NCBI GenBank assembly: GCA_964364925.1
Contig: CAYIOB010000002.1
Coordinates: 1 to 32,784 of the forward strand
Direction: 5' to 3'
DNA from: JAMCZC01 sp964364925
Lineage (GTDB): Bacteria; Patescibacteriota; Microgenomatia; Levybacterales; UBA12049
DNA: 32,784 nt
Shown: positions 13,442 to 20,128 of the stretch, one piece after another
Layout of the letters: each line of letters starts with the position of its first letter
How positions within the stretch are numbered: position 1 is the stretch's first letter
Program-made: the position numbers and the translations under genes
The notes under the pieces: model-generated
What the model was told of the DNA's origin: nothing
What the model saw: the letters and a program-made list of their open reading frames with translations, nothing else
Databases searched by the model: none

Positions 13442-14176
13442 TTAAAATTTAGTAACAAATTTTTGCCAGCCTGATTCTCCTAAAAATTTATTGCCCGGAC
13501 AGGTTGTCCTGGGATTTATTTCACGATGCCCAAAAATTCGATCTTCGGCAACACCTGAATAACTACTTATTATTCCCCGTACTGCCGCAATCTGTTTTTC
13601 GGAAGGAGTGCTTTCGGTGTAATCGCCGGATAAGGCTATCGCCACGCTTCTTGTGTTTATATCCCAATCTCCCGATTGCCAGCCGATATAACTATCATCA
13701 AGCAATCTTTCTGCTTCTCCGCCCGGCCTTATTAACCAATGGTAAGCGAAAAAAACCATTTTCCCGTCCCTGAAATGTCCCGACCAAATTGGTTTACCGG
13801 AAACATCATTTCCTCTTATATTCCCTGCCGCCAAATAATCTAGTCCATATTGTCTTACAAACCCAATAGCGGAAAGTTTTGAAAGCCTAATGTCAGGATC
13901 CTCGGAAGAATGATGAATAACGAGAGTATCTATCGGTTTTCTTTCCGCGTCAAAATCGGGTCCTTTTTCTGCAAGAGGAATTTTACCGGCATCCAGCATT
14001 GCTTCAACGGTTTCATAAAATGATTCCCTGGCTCTTTTTATCTTGGGGTCTTTTGTTATTGGAAATATTTTTTTCTTTAAATATTCCTCAAGTTTTATAT
14101 ACCAATCCGGATATTGAAGCTGTTCCTGCCAATATTCTTCATCATGCGATTTCTTATCCCATACTCCTTTGTTCAT
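13442..14176 (-). CDS. PGRP/amidase_2-type N-acetylmuramoyl-L-alanine amidase
   Basis: A 244-residue zinc amidase expected to cut the bond between N-acetylmuramic acid and the peptide stem. The domain starts near residue 82 with DTLVIHHSS (H88 or H89 as ligand), continues with YHWLIRPGG (H146) and VAIALSGDYTE, and ends with FGHREINPRTTCPG (H217, C226 ligands). The first 80 residues form a charged helical extension of unknown role. There is no signal peptide or membrane segment, so the enzyme appears cytoplasmic, or uses another export route. Its ATG is 1 nt after the ychF stop, implying the same operon. Confidence 0.85.
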   Translation of the reverse strand: MNKGVWDKKSHDEEYWQEQLQYPDWYIKLEEYLKKKIFPITKDPKIKRARESFYETVEAMLDAGKIPLAEKGPDFDAERKPIDTLVIHHSSEDPDIRLSKLSAIGFVRQYGLDYLAAGNIRGNDVSGKPIWSGHFRDGKMVFFAYHWLIRPGGEAERLLDDSYIGWQSGDWDINTRSVAIALSGDYTESTPSEKQIAAVRGIISSYSGVAEDRIFGHREINPRTTCPGNKFLGESGWQKFVTKF

Positions 14177-14177
14177 A

Positions 14178-15263
14178 TTAAGCGCCTATCTTGAATTCAA
14201 TTACATCTCCGTCTTTGACTATATAATCCCTTCCTTCAAGCCTGTCCTTTCCGTGTTCCCTTGCACCTTTCCAACCATTAAATTGAACAAAATCGTCAAA
14301 GGAAACAACTTCCGCTTTTATAAATTTTTTAGTAAAGTCCGTATGAATAACCCCTGCGGCATTTACTGCATTTGTTCCTTTTTTGATAGTCCATGCCCTT
14401 ACTTCTTTTTCTCCACAAGTTAAAAAAGAAATTAAATTTAAAATTTTATAACCTTCTTTAATAACCCTTTCCAACCCTGAAGTTTCAAAACCCAAATCCT
14501 TTAGATATTCTTTCTGTTCTTCTTGCGATAATTCCGAAAGCTCGCTTTCTGTTTTTGCGCAAACCGGAATTGTATCTTCGCCGTAATCTTTACCTAAATC
14601 TTCCTCGTCAACGTTTGCAACCGTAAACATCGGTTTAGCAGTTAAAAGCTGCAAGCTTTTTGCCGCAGTTTTTTCATCTTCGTGTAATTCAACGTCTTTT
14701 GCGAGTTTGCCTTGGTCAAGTGCGATTTTAAACTTTTGGACCGCCGACCATCTATGTACGTCTTCCTTCGTGGGACTTTTTTTGGGCTCCTGCTGTTTTT
14801 CCAGAGTCTGCAAATCTGCCAAGATTAATTCCGTGTTAACCACTTCGAAATCATTTTTCGCGTCTTTAGAGCTGTCGGAACGCACAACATTCCCATCTTT
14901 AAAATACCGGACAACCTGACAAATTGCGTCCGCCTCCCTGATATGGGACAAAAATTTATTTCCCAATCCTTCTCCAACAGCCGCTCCTTTTACCAAGCCT
15001 GCAATATCTACAAATTGAACGACCGCCGGTACTATCGGCGGAAGTGAAACCCTGAGCGAAGTCGAAGGGACTGACAGTTCATTTGCTGTAATTTCTGCTA
15101 ATTTTTGAAGGCGGGTATCAGGAACAGGTACAACGCCGATGTTTGGCTCTATTGTGGCAAAAGGATAATTAGCAACAAACGCCTGTTGTTTCCTCAACAG
15201 CGCGTTAAACAGCGTAGACTTTCCAACGTTCGGTAAACCCACTATACCTATAGACAAACTCAT
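14178..15263 (-). CDS. ychF: YchF/OLA1 family P-loop NTPase
   Basis: Ribosome-associated, ATP-preferring member of the Obg/HflX group. The 361 residues show G1 GLPNVGKSTLF (9-19), the switch region NYPFATIEPNIGVV, G3 DIAGLVKGA, and the NVDEED block in place of the usual NKxD. The TGS domain is at the end (RAWTIKKGTNAVNAAGVIHTDF and DYIVKDGDVIEF). Residues 63-76 (LSVPSTSLRVSLPP) are an extra segment between the AEI helix and VPAVVQFVDIAG, encoded by a CCCTTCGAC/GCTCAGGG repeat. The ATG is 8 nt after an extended -10 (TGC plus TATAAT). The amidase gene follows at 1 nt. Confidence 0.95.
   Translation of the reverse strand: MSLSIGIVGLPNVGKSTLFNALLRKQQAFVANYPFATIEPNIGVVPVPDTRLQKLAEITANELSVPSTSLRVSLPPIVPAVVQFVDIAGLVKGAAVGEGLGNKFLSHIREADAICQVVRYFKDGNVVRSDSSKDAKNDFEVVNTELILADLQTLEKQQEPKKSPTKEDVHRWSAVQKFKIALDQGKLAKDVELHEDEKTAAKSLQLLTAKPMFTVANVDEEDLGKDYGEDTIPVCAKTESELSELSQEEQKEYLKDLGFETSGLERVIKEGYKILNLISFLTCGEKEVRAWTIKKGTNAVNAAGVIHTDFTKKFIKAEVVSFDDFVQFNGWKGAREHGKDRLEGRDYIVKDGDVIEFKIGA
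15036..15077 (-). repeat. 42-bp in-frame repeat insertion within ychF
   Basis: Encodes residues 63-76 of YchF, absent from normal family members, in which the AEI helix runs nearly directly into the VPAxVxFVDIAG strand. Its core on the minus strand is CCCTTCGACTTCGCTCAGGG, with outer CCCT/AGGG pairing. I recognise this word as a dispersed repeat in many environmental bacterial genomes. The insertion preserves frame exactly (14 codons). Confidence 0.7.
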
Positions 15264-15271
15264 ACTGAAGA

Positions 15272-15280
15272 ATTATAGCA
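15272..15280 (-). promoter_or_regulatory. extended -10 promoter of ychF
   Basis: Minus strand TGC followed by TATAAT (15272-15277), 8 nt before ATG 15263; the -35 region is weak. It lies between the end of the zinc-ribbon gene and ychF, so ychF has its own start. Confidence 0.55.
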
Positions 15281-15287
15281 GAATTAT

Positions 15288-15455
15288 TTACTCTTTAGTC
15301 GTACCTACTATACAACCACAATTTGCACAATAAACCAAAAGGAAACTAACTCCATTAATCAACTGTCTTTTTGTTTTTAACCCGCTGTGATACTCATTAG
15401 GGTGCAACGTTGTCTCACCGCATCCTGGACATTTTGGATCTTTATCGTTTGGCAT
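15288..15455 (-). CDS. 55-residue zinc-ribbon protein coupled to the OLD nuclease
   Basis: Short gene encoding a protein with two Cys pairs: CPGCG (C9, C12) near the N-terminus and CANCGC (C43, C46, C48) near the C-terminus, about 30 residues apart, a typical zinc-ribbon arrangement. Between them lie TLHPNEYHSG and a hydrophobic strand (GVSFLLVYC). The Shine-Dalgarno GGAGGTGA lies within the last codons of the upstream OLD gene (Gly-Gly-Glu-stop), 7 nt before this ATG; the OLD stop is 3 nt upstream of it. The two proteins are thus very probably made together. Function unknown; a nucleic-acid- or partner-binding accessory subunit is a reasonable guess. Confidence 0.72.
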   Translation of the reverse strand: MPNDKDPKCPGCGETTLHPNEYHSGLKTKRQLINGVSFLLVYCANCGCIVGTTKE

Positions 15456-15458
15456 AAA

Positions 15459-17099
15459 TTATTCACCTCCAAATTGTTTTTCTTTTGCTTTTTTTAGGGC
15501 ATTTATAAACACGCCCATATTAGCTGTGAAATCTTGCTCTGAAATCCTATTAGCAACATCTTCTGCGTATGCTACTTTTCCAGGATTATTGTTAATATCA
15601 TTAGGCTCGGCCTTATACGGAGAGGGGTAATATTTTTCAAGACTGGATTCAGATAGCTCAAAATATCTACCATCAGTTAAAAGCTCTGCATGATCTGTTT
15701 TAAACTTATTATATTTTTCGTTATCACCTGTCGAACCCGAACTAGCGTCGGCAACGACTACAACTCGTGAAGAATAAGGATTGGTTTTAGCTTTAAAATA
15801 TTGATATGCCATATCTATAAAAGTAATGCTCTTTGATTGCTTGGTAACATCCCCATTTGCTGGAACTATTTGTATATTTTTGAAATCAGTTGGATAAAAT
15901 CTTTGAATTATCTTTTGTAAAAATTTTACTTCTGAGTATCCCTCGACAATTAAAATATTGGAAGGAAGCAATAAGTCTTTGGGATTACCACCTAAAAGAT
16001 CAAAAACCACTAATGGTTTTTCAGAATCACTAATTCGTGTAACATTTGTAATCTTATTTGTTTTCTCAACCTTAAAAATATACTGATCAGAATTATTATC
16101 TACAACTAATACTGATGAATGAGTATTGATTAAAACTTGGTCTCCTCCCGATGAAACATCAACGAGTGCGTCTTTTAGAGCTCTTTGTGCTGTTGGATGC
16201 AAATGTAACTCTGCTTCATCTATTAAAAAAAGGAAATCTTTGGATTCGCCTTTAGTTTTCCTAAAATCAGCATATGTTTGAATTATCGCTAGCATTAAAG
16301 CCCTCTGCATGCCATCGCCTTTTTCCGAAGAATCGTTCTCTATTCCATCATTAATCGTAGTCCTGAATTTCTTAAACAAATCCTCCAATTCAGGATTTTC
16401 AACCTTAAATTTTACATCTATACAATCTGGGAATTGTTTTTTCAAAAATTCTGCAACCGTTAGTCCTACTTTATCTATTTCTTTTCTAATATCTGTTATG
16501 TCTTCTGGGTCGGAAGGATCTCCAAAGAGCTCGTTGAACATTTTTTTAAATTCTCCATATTTTCCGTCTGTTTCAAGCATACTTTCCAAAACAGCAGAGA
16601 GAATCTTGCTTATCGGAGTAGCTTTGCCATACTTTGCTACATCGTCAAGAAGTTTTTTTGTACTTACAAATTCTAGAGTTGGAAGAAATTGTCGCCAAGT
16701 GCTGTCCCTACCCAAAGGGTTTTCCCACTCATTAGTTTTTGGATTAAAAAGTTGCCTGTCTTCTCCATCCTCATATGAACTTAATCTACGAATTTTGATT
16801 AAATCTTCCGTCTCAAAAATTTCTTCCATTAGTTTTTTTTGCTTTTCATTTGTAAAAAAACTTAATGCTTTTTGTAATCCCGAAAATTCTAACTCTACTA
16901 GAACTTCTTTTGTTTCGTCTTTCATGAATGATATGTCTTCCATCTCTCCTGATGGAACATAAAACCAATCAATTGCTTCAAATAGGTTTGTTTTACCGTG
17001 ATTATTTTGTCCAACAAAAATGTTAAACTGAGAAATTTCTAAATTCTCTATCACTTCTATTGATCTAAAATTCTTAACCGTTACCTTGGTTATTTTCAT
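15459..17099 (-). CDS. OLD-family ATPase/TOPRIM nuclease
   Basis: The 546-residue protein combines an SMC/ABC-like ATPase with a TOPRIM domain. Walker A is GQNNHGKT (30-37), the ABC signature SEKGDGMQRA (258-267), Walker B FLFLIDEAELHLHP (289-302), and the switch His is in INTHSSVL (H327). The TOPRIM part begins at NILIVEGYSEVKFL (E386) and continues with VVVVADAS (D451). OLD proteins are ATP-controlled DNA nickases/nucleases, several involved in phage defence; GajA of Gabija is one. No UvrD-type partner is nearby. Instead a 55-residue zinc ribbon is coupled downstream. ATG 17099 is favoured over TTG 17108, though neither has a clear ribosome site. A promoter-like element lies at 17213-17241. 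Confidence 0.88.
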   Translation of the reverse strand: MKITKVTVKNFRSIEVIENLEISQFNIFVGQNNHGKTNLFEAIDWFYVPSGEMEDISFMKDETKEVLVELEFSGLQKALSFFTNEKQKKLMEEIFETEDLIKIRRLSSYEDGEDRQLFNPKTNEWENPLGRDSTWRQFLPTLEFVSTKKLLDDVAKYGKATPISKILSAVLESMLETDGKYGEFKKMFNELFGDPSDPEDITDIRKEIDKVGLTVAEFLKKQFPDCIDVKFKVENPELEDLFKKFRTTINDGIENDSSEKGDGMQRALMLAIIQTYADFRKTKGESKDFLFLIDEAELHLHPTAQRALKDALVDVSSGGDQVLINTHSSVLVVDNNSDQYIFKVEKTNKITNVTRISDSEKPLVVFDLLGGNPKDLLLPSNILIVEGYSEVKFLQKIIQRFYPTDFKNIQIVPANGDVTKQSKSITFIDMAYQYFKAKTNPYSSRVVVVADASSGSTGDNEKYNKFKTDHAELLTDGRYFELSESSLEKYYPSPYKAEPNDINNNPGKVAYAEDVANRISEQDFTANMGVFINALKKAKEKQFGGE

Positions 17100-17212
17100 A
17101 TAATCCAATCATTGTGGATGGGCGGGGCTTTTTGAGGTCTCGTCCAGGCACATTTTTATTACCTGAAATTTTACTGTGAATATATTAGCAGAAACTTTCA
17201 GAGATTGCTAGT

Positions 17213-17241
17213 ATCAAACTCCCCTTTTTGCCTGTTGTCAA
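17213..17241 (-). promoter_or_regulatory. repeated promoter-like element, copy a (upstream of OLD gene)
   Basis: Minus strand TTGACA (17236-17241), spacer ACAGGCAAAAAGGGGAG (17 bp), TTTGAT (17213-17218). The TTGACA includes the TGA stop of the 144-residue gene. The spacer is identical to copy d. Transcription from here would give OLD a leader of about 105 nt. Confidence 0.65.
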
Positions 17242-17672
17242 TTGCTTTGGAGGGATATGACCAGAGCGCGAAGTTCTTCGGATGGTCTTCTTGTTCCAAG
17301 TAAAGAGGCCGGTATTTTGCCGGATAAACTTTCGTTTGGTTTAGTCCACCAATCGCCACGAGCTAAGTCATCCCGAAGACTTAATGCCGATACCCTGACT
17401 AACCAATGTACCCCACCATTTTCTTCAAACTGAAACGTCGGATAGACATATCCTTTCGTTGTTTTAATCCTAATAGCACCTATACCTGTTCCCAATCTAT
17501 ATCTTCGTTCGCCGGACATTTCAGATTGTCTTACTGTTGGATACTCATTTAATATTCTCGCTGCAAGCTCTATCCATCTTTCCCTATCATGTCCAGAAAG
17601 CGATGAGGGTATTACCGGAATGATTGAGTCAGTCACCCGAATAGGTCTTTTCCCATCTAATGCTTCAGTCAT
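17238..17672 (-). CDS. hypothetical protein (144 residues)
   Basis: No family is assigned. The product is soluble, with an N-terminal helical part (GHDRERWIELAARILNEYP), a beta-rich middle (RRYRLGTGIGAIRIKTTKGYVYP, VHWLVRVSAL) and a C-terminal segment DWWTKPNESLSGKIPASLLG then SEELRALV. That tail loosely recalls the W-x-PN-x-LxG-xxP-xxLL pattern of MbcA/ParS/Xre antitoxin C-termini, but no toxin partner is seen. A frame from 17693 exists, but its first codons overlap a promoter (TTGACA, 17 bp, TATCTT at 17681-17686) ending 8 nt before ATG 17672, so I use 17672. It is followed by promoter-like copy a at its stop codon. Confidence 0.62.
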   Translation of the reverse strand: MTEALDGKRPIRVTDSIIPVIPSSLSGHDRERWIELAARILNEYPTVRQSEMSGERRYRLGTGIGAIRIKTTKGYVYPTFQFEENGGVHWLVRVSALSLRDDLARGDWWTKPNESLSGKIPASLLGTRRPSEELRALVISLQSN

Positions 17673-17680
17673 AGCTGTAA

Positions 17681-17709
17681 AAGATACACCCATTTTTGCC
17701 TCTTGTCAA
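17681..17709 (-). promoter_or_regulatory. repeated promoter-like element, copy b (144-residue gene)
   Basis: Minus strand TTGACA (17704-17709), spacer AGAGGCAAAAATGGGTG (17 bp), TATCTT (17681-17686), then 8 nt to ATG 17672. Spacer matches copies a and d at 13 of 17 positions. Confidence 0.7.
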
Positions 17710-17745
17710 CTTGAGAATTTGTTGATTTACTCTTCAAACTACTCT

Positions 17746-17762
17746 TCAACCCCAGGGGTTGA
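17746..17762. promoter_or_regulatory. dyad at the start point of element c
   Basis: Perfect arms TCAACCCC and GGGGTTGA around a single A. It lies where transcription from copy c would begin, so it could act as an operator or an early RNA hairpin. Beside it on the minus strand TTGAAGAGTA occurs twice in tandem. Confidence 0.45.
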
Positions 17763-17768
17763 GCCTCG

Positions 17769-17797
17769 AAGATATTTCTCTTTTTGCCTGTTGTTAA
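17769..17797 (-). promoter_or_regulatory. repeated promoter-like element, copy c
   Basis: Minus strand TTAACA (17792-17797), spacer ACAGGCAAAAAGAGAAA (17 bp), TATCTT (17769-17774). The -35 contains the TAA stop codon of the 193-residue gene. No ATG lies between this element and copy b. Confidence 0.6.
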
Positions 17798-18375
17798 TCG
17801 GATTCCCAATAATTTGGGTCACTGAATCCTTCTCTAAAAAGAAAATAGGAAGCAACAAATCCCGAAAATACAGAATTTTCAAAAATAGATTCATCCTGCC
17901 CAGTTATTTCCTCATCTAATGCCTGATAAGCTTCTTTTTCTAACATTACGAACAAGCCTCTCCGGACTTCTTCCTCTCTATCTGCTCCGGGAATACGCGA
18001 TCCCGGATAACTTCCGTAAACACTAATCAATCTATCATGTGCCAATGCGTCATAAATCTGAACAAATTCAAGACTTAATATAGGAATTTTTTGCTTACCG
18101 GCTTTTTCTTTAAAAATTTCATACGCTAGTGTAATTCCAATTCTAAATCCTTCATTTTCTAATCCCGAAAAATTGTTACTAATTGCCATTAGGTATCCAT
18201 TTGCATAAGGATTTTCCACATCAAGCAGCGGAGCTTTTAGGCTTAAATATTCGTCCCACGTTTTGTTAGAATCTTCAAATAAAGGCCTGACAACTGCTAT
18301 AACAGCATCCGCACCAATGGGATACTTAACTATTGAATCTTGAGGAATCTGCGAAACCCTTGCTTCAACTGTCAT
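17794..18375 (-). CDS. hypothetical protein (193 residues)
   Basis: No family is recognised. The sequence is acidic, soluble and without signal peptide; predicted mixed alpha/beta with segments such as GADAVIAVVRPLFED, FRIGITLAYEIFKEKAG and LSLEFVQIYDALAHDRLISVYG, and an aromatic-rich C-terminus (FSGFVASYFLFREGFSDPNYW). The ATG at 18375 is supported by copy d of the repeated promoter (TTGACA, 17 bp, TATAAG) ending 8 nt upstream, again a leaderless arrangement. The gene is bracketed by copies d and c of the same element. It lies downstream of the L,D-transpeptidase/hydrolase pair and upstream of the 144-residue gene. Confidence 0.68.
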   Translation of the reverse strand: MTVEARVSQIPQDSIVKYPIGADAVIAVVRPLFEDSNKTWDEYLSLKAPLLDVENPYANGYLMAISNNFSGLENEGFRIGITLAYEIFKEKAGKQKIPILSLEFVQIYDALAHDRLISVYGSYPGSRIPGADREEEVRRGLFVMLEKEAYQALDEEITGQDESIFENSVFSGFVASYFLFREGFSDPNYWESD

Positions 18376-18383
18376 GAAAATTT

Positions 18384-18412
18384 CTTATACTCCCCTTTTT
18401 GCCTGTTGTCAA
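18384..18412 (-). promoter_or_regulatory. repeated promoter-like element, copy d (193-residue gene)
   Basis: Minus strand TTGACA (18407-18412), spacer ACAGGCAAAAAGGGGAG (17 bp, identical to copy a), TATAAG (18384-18389), then 8 nt to ATG 18375. This is the clearest functional copy. Confidence 0.78.
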
Positions 18413-18423
18413 ACGCAAAGCTA

Positions 18424-19536
18424 CTATTCTAGATATTTTTTGAAAAATTCTACAGTGTTTTGCATGGCTTGATTAAAAATTGCGCCGCTTAAATTATGGC
18501 CGCCGCTTGGATATTCGTTTAGTTCATGAGGTATCGAAGTTTGATCGAGAAGACTATTGAAATTCCTGCTGTAACGGATATCAACAACTGCGTCATCCAA
18601 TGCGTGATTCAGCGAAATTGCGCCTTTAATACCATCTAGGTAATTTGTCATGGGAACTTGTTTCCAGAAATCTGAACTAGGATCAAACTGACCGTATTTC
18701 TCAAACATTTCATTTCTTTTTTTTCTGCTTAGTGAGTCAGATGGCGGCGGCTGGTAAGAATTGTCTTCAATACTAAACTCCGAAAAATCCGAATACGTGT
18801 AAACTGCTCCCGCAAAGATTACAATTGCCGGGATTTGAGGACTTGCTGCTAATGCCCGCGCAATAACATTCCCCGCCATTGAGTGCCCCCACAGCCCAAT
18901 TGCATCCGGATTAACAAAATCCGAAGCCTGCAAAGCAGCCCTTGCGTTAAGAGTATCAATAATATAATCTGACGAATAATATCCTCCACCAGGCTCTCCC
19001 TCACTCTTTGCGTGCCCCCGAAGGTCAATTTTAAAAACAACGAATCCGTTTTTTGCCAGATAATCAACGTATACTGAATAATTTTCTAACGTCTGATAAT
19101 TTTGCGGAGGGATATAACCGTGGACAAAAACAATTGCCGGCCATCCGCCGACAGGCTTTTTTCCGGGCGGAACTGTTAATAAACCATTTATTCTCAAACC
19201 GTCCGAAGTATAACTTGCCAGATAAGATGTAAAGCCAGAATTCCTGCTGCCGACTTCCCTCATTTCAGAAAGATTGCTCTCGTAAGAACGCTGTCTTAGG
19301 TAAGGGATTGTAAGCTCCTGAAAAGGAAAAGGGGTTGGGGTCGGTAAAACGCCGGAAACTTCATTAGCTTTGGACGCCGTTTCGCTTAAGCTGCCATTAT
19401 TCTTAATGGAAAAGTAAAAAGTCCCAAAAACAAATAGGTTAAAAAACAAAAACGCACCCAAAAAAAGTAAAAATCTTTTTTTCTTTTCCGGTGTTTTTAA
19501 TATTTTAAGTTCATCTTTAACTTCTTCTTCTTCCAT
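18424..19536 (-). CDS. membrane-anchored alpha/beta hydrolase (dienelactone hydrolase/S9-like), paralogue 1
   Basis: The 370-residue protein has a short acidic cytoplasmic head, one membrane anchor (about 21-43), a Ser/Thr/Pro linker and an extracytoplasmic alpha/beta hydrolase domain. VFVHGYIPP forms the oxyanion region, GHSMAG (217-222) carries nucleophile Ser219, HALDDAVV the acid and GGHNLSG the His. Its relatives are esterases and peptidases of the DLH/S9 group; the true substrate, perhaps a cell-surface ester or peptide, is unknown. The ATG lies 1 nt after the L,D-transpeptidase stop, so the pair forms an operon. A related copy lies at 22115-23161. Confidence 0.88.
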   Translation of the reverse strand: MEEEEVKDELKILKTPEKKKRFLLFLGAFLFFNLFVFGTFYFSIKNNGSLSETASKANEVSGVLPTPTPFPFQELTIPYLRQRSYESNLSEMREVGSRNSGFTSYLASYTSDGLRINGLLTVPPGKKPVGGWPAIVFVHGYIPPQNYQTLENYSVYVDYLAKNGFVVFKIDLRGHAKSEGEPGGGYYSSDYIIDTLNARAALQASDFVNPDAIGLWGHSMAGNVIARALAASPQIPAIVIFAGAVYTYSDFSEFSIEDNSYQPPPSDSLSRKKRNEMFEKYGQFDPSSDFWKQVPMTNYLDGIKGAISLNHALDDAVVDIRYSRNFNSLLDQTSIPHELNEYPSGGHNLSGAIFNQAMQNTVEFFKKYLE

Positions 19537-19537
19537 A

Positions 19538-20128
19538 TTAGACGTCCTCTATATAATACCTTACTTCTTCTCTCTCGGGGTTTAGTAAATTATAAAGATA
19601 GGTTATGTCAGAATCGGAATGCCGGACACAACCCGAACTCCCTAAGTCTTCTTTTGAAAGCTTTGAAAGGTTTCCATTTATTCCGTGGAGACCGAAATAT
19701 CCCGGCAGACTCCAGTTGCATTGCCCATTACACTCAGCATAAGGATTTGGTCCGAAAGGCTCTTCTTCTGTTACCGGAACATCCAGGGTTAGAAAATATG
19801 GTGCGGTTTCTGGGTTGTCGGCTGAGCTTTCTTTTTTGGTAATAAGCCAGAAATCTCTTCTCAAAAGCTTTGGCAAAGGTGTCGGGCTTATGGACAAATT
19901 ACCTGTCTTAACTTGAAAAGTTTTTAAAAGCCGGCTATTATCTTTATCGCCAAAAACGCCATAATATAAATATTCAACATTTGATTTTCTATGAAGAAGA
20001 AGCCAATAATGTTTTTGCGGTATAATGGCGTTGTGCTTTTGCATAAGCTCTGGCTTAAAAGCAAACCAGCCTGAAAATCCTACTAGGATTAAAATTAAAA
20101 CAGCCAAAAGTAAAACTTTTTTTTGCAT
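19538..20128 (-). CDS. L,D-transpeptidase (YkuD-like), membrane-anchored
   Basis: The 196-residue protein has an N-terminal anchor (about 4-23) and an extracytoplasmic YkuD-type domain. GYFGLHGINGN (H148) and GSSGCVRHS (C167, R169) give the HxG and SxGCxR signature of the thiol active site, which forms 3-3 cross-links or attaches proteins to peptidoglycan. A Cys pair (C133, C137) is near the domain. Longer starts are possible up to 20167, but an extended -10 (TGT plus TAGAAT, 20136-20141) ends 7 nt before ATG 20128, so this is the start. That promoter lies inside the first codons of the divergent C39-like gene. Confidence 0.88.
   Translation of the reverse strand: MQKKVLLLAVLILILVGFSGWFAFKPELMQKHNAIIPQKHYWLLLHRKSNVEYLYYGVFGDKDNSRLLKTFQVKTGNLSISPTPLPKLLRRDFWLITKKESSADNPETAPYFLTLDVPVTEEEPFGPNPYAECNGQCNWSLPGYFGLHGINGNLSKLSKEDLGSSGCVRHSDSDITYLYNLLNPEREEVRYYIEDV

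Noticed and set aside
13369..13458. 30-residue, Cys-rich N-terminal extension of S6
   Set aside because: It resembles a zinc-binding segment but does not belong to S6, and the rpsF promoter lies within it.
15459..17108. Gabija (GajA) defence system
   Set aside because: OLD ATPase and TOPRIM features are present but no UvrD-like GajB helicase gene is next to it, so only the family-level call is kept.
17109..17153. Possible 14-codon upstream frame in the OLD leader (minus strand)
   Set aside because: It has an ATG with a weak AGG upstream and ends 10 nt before the OLD start, but nothing else supports translation.
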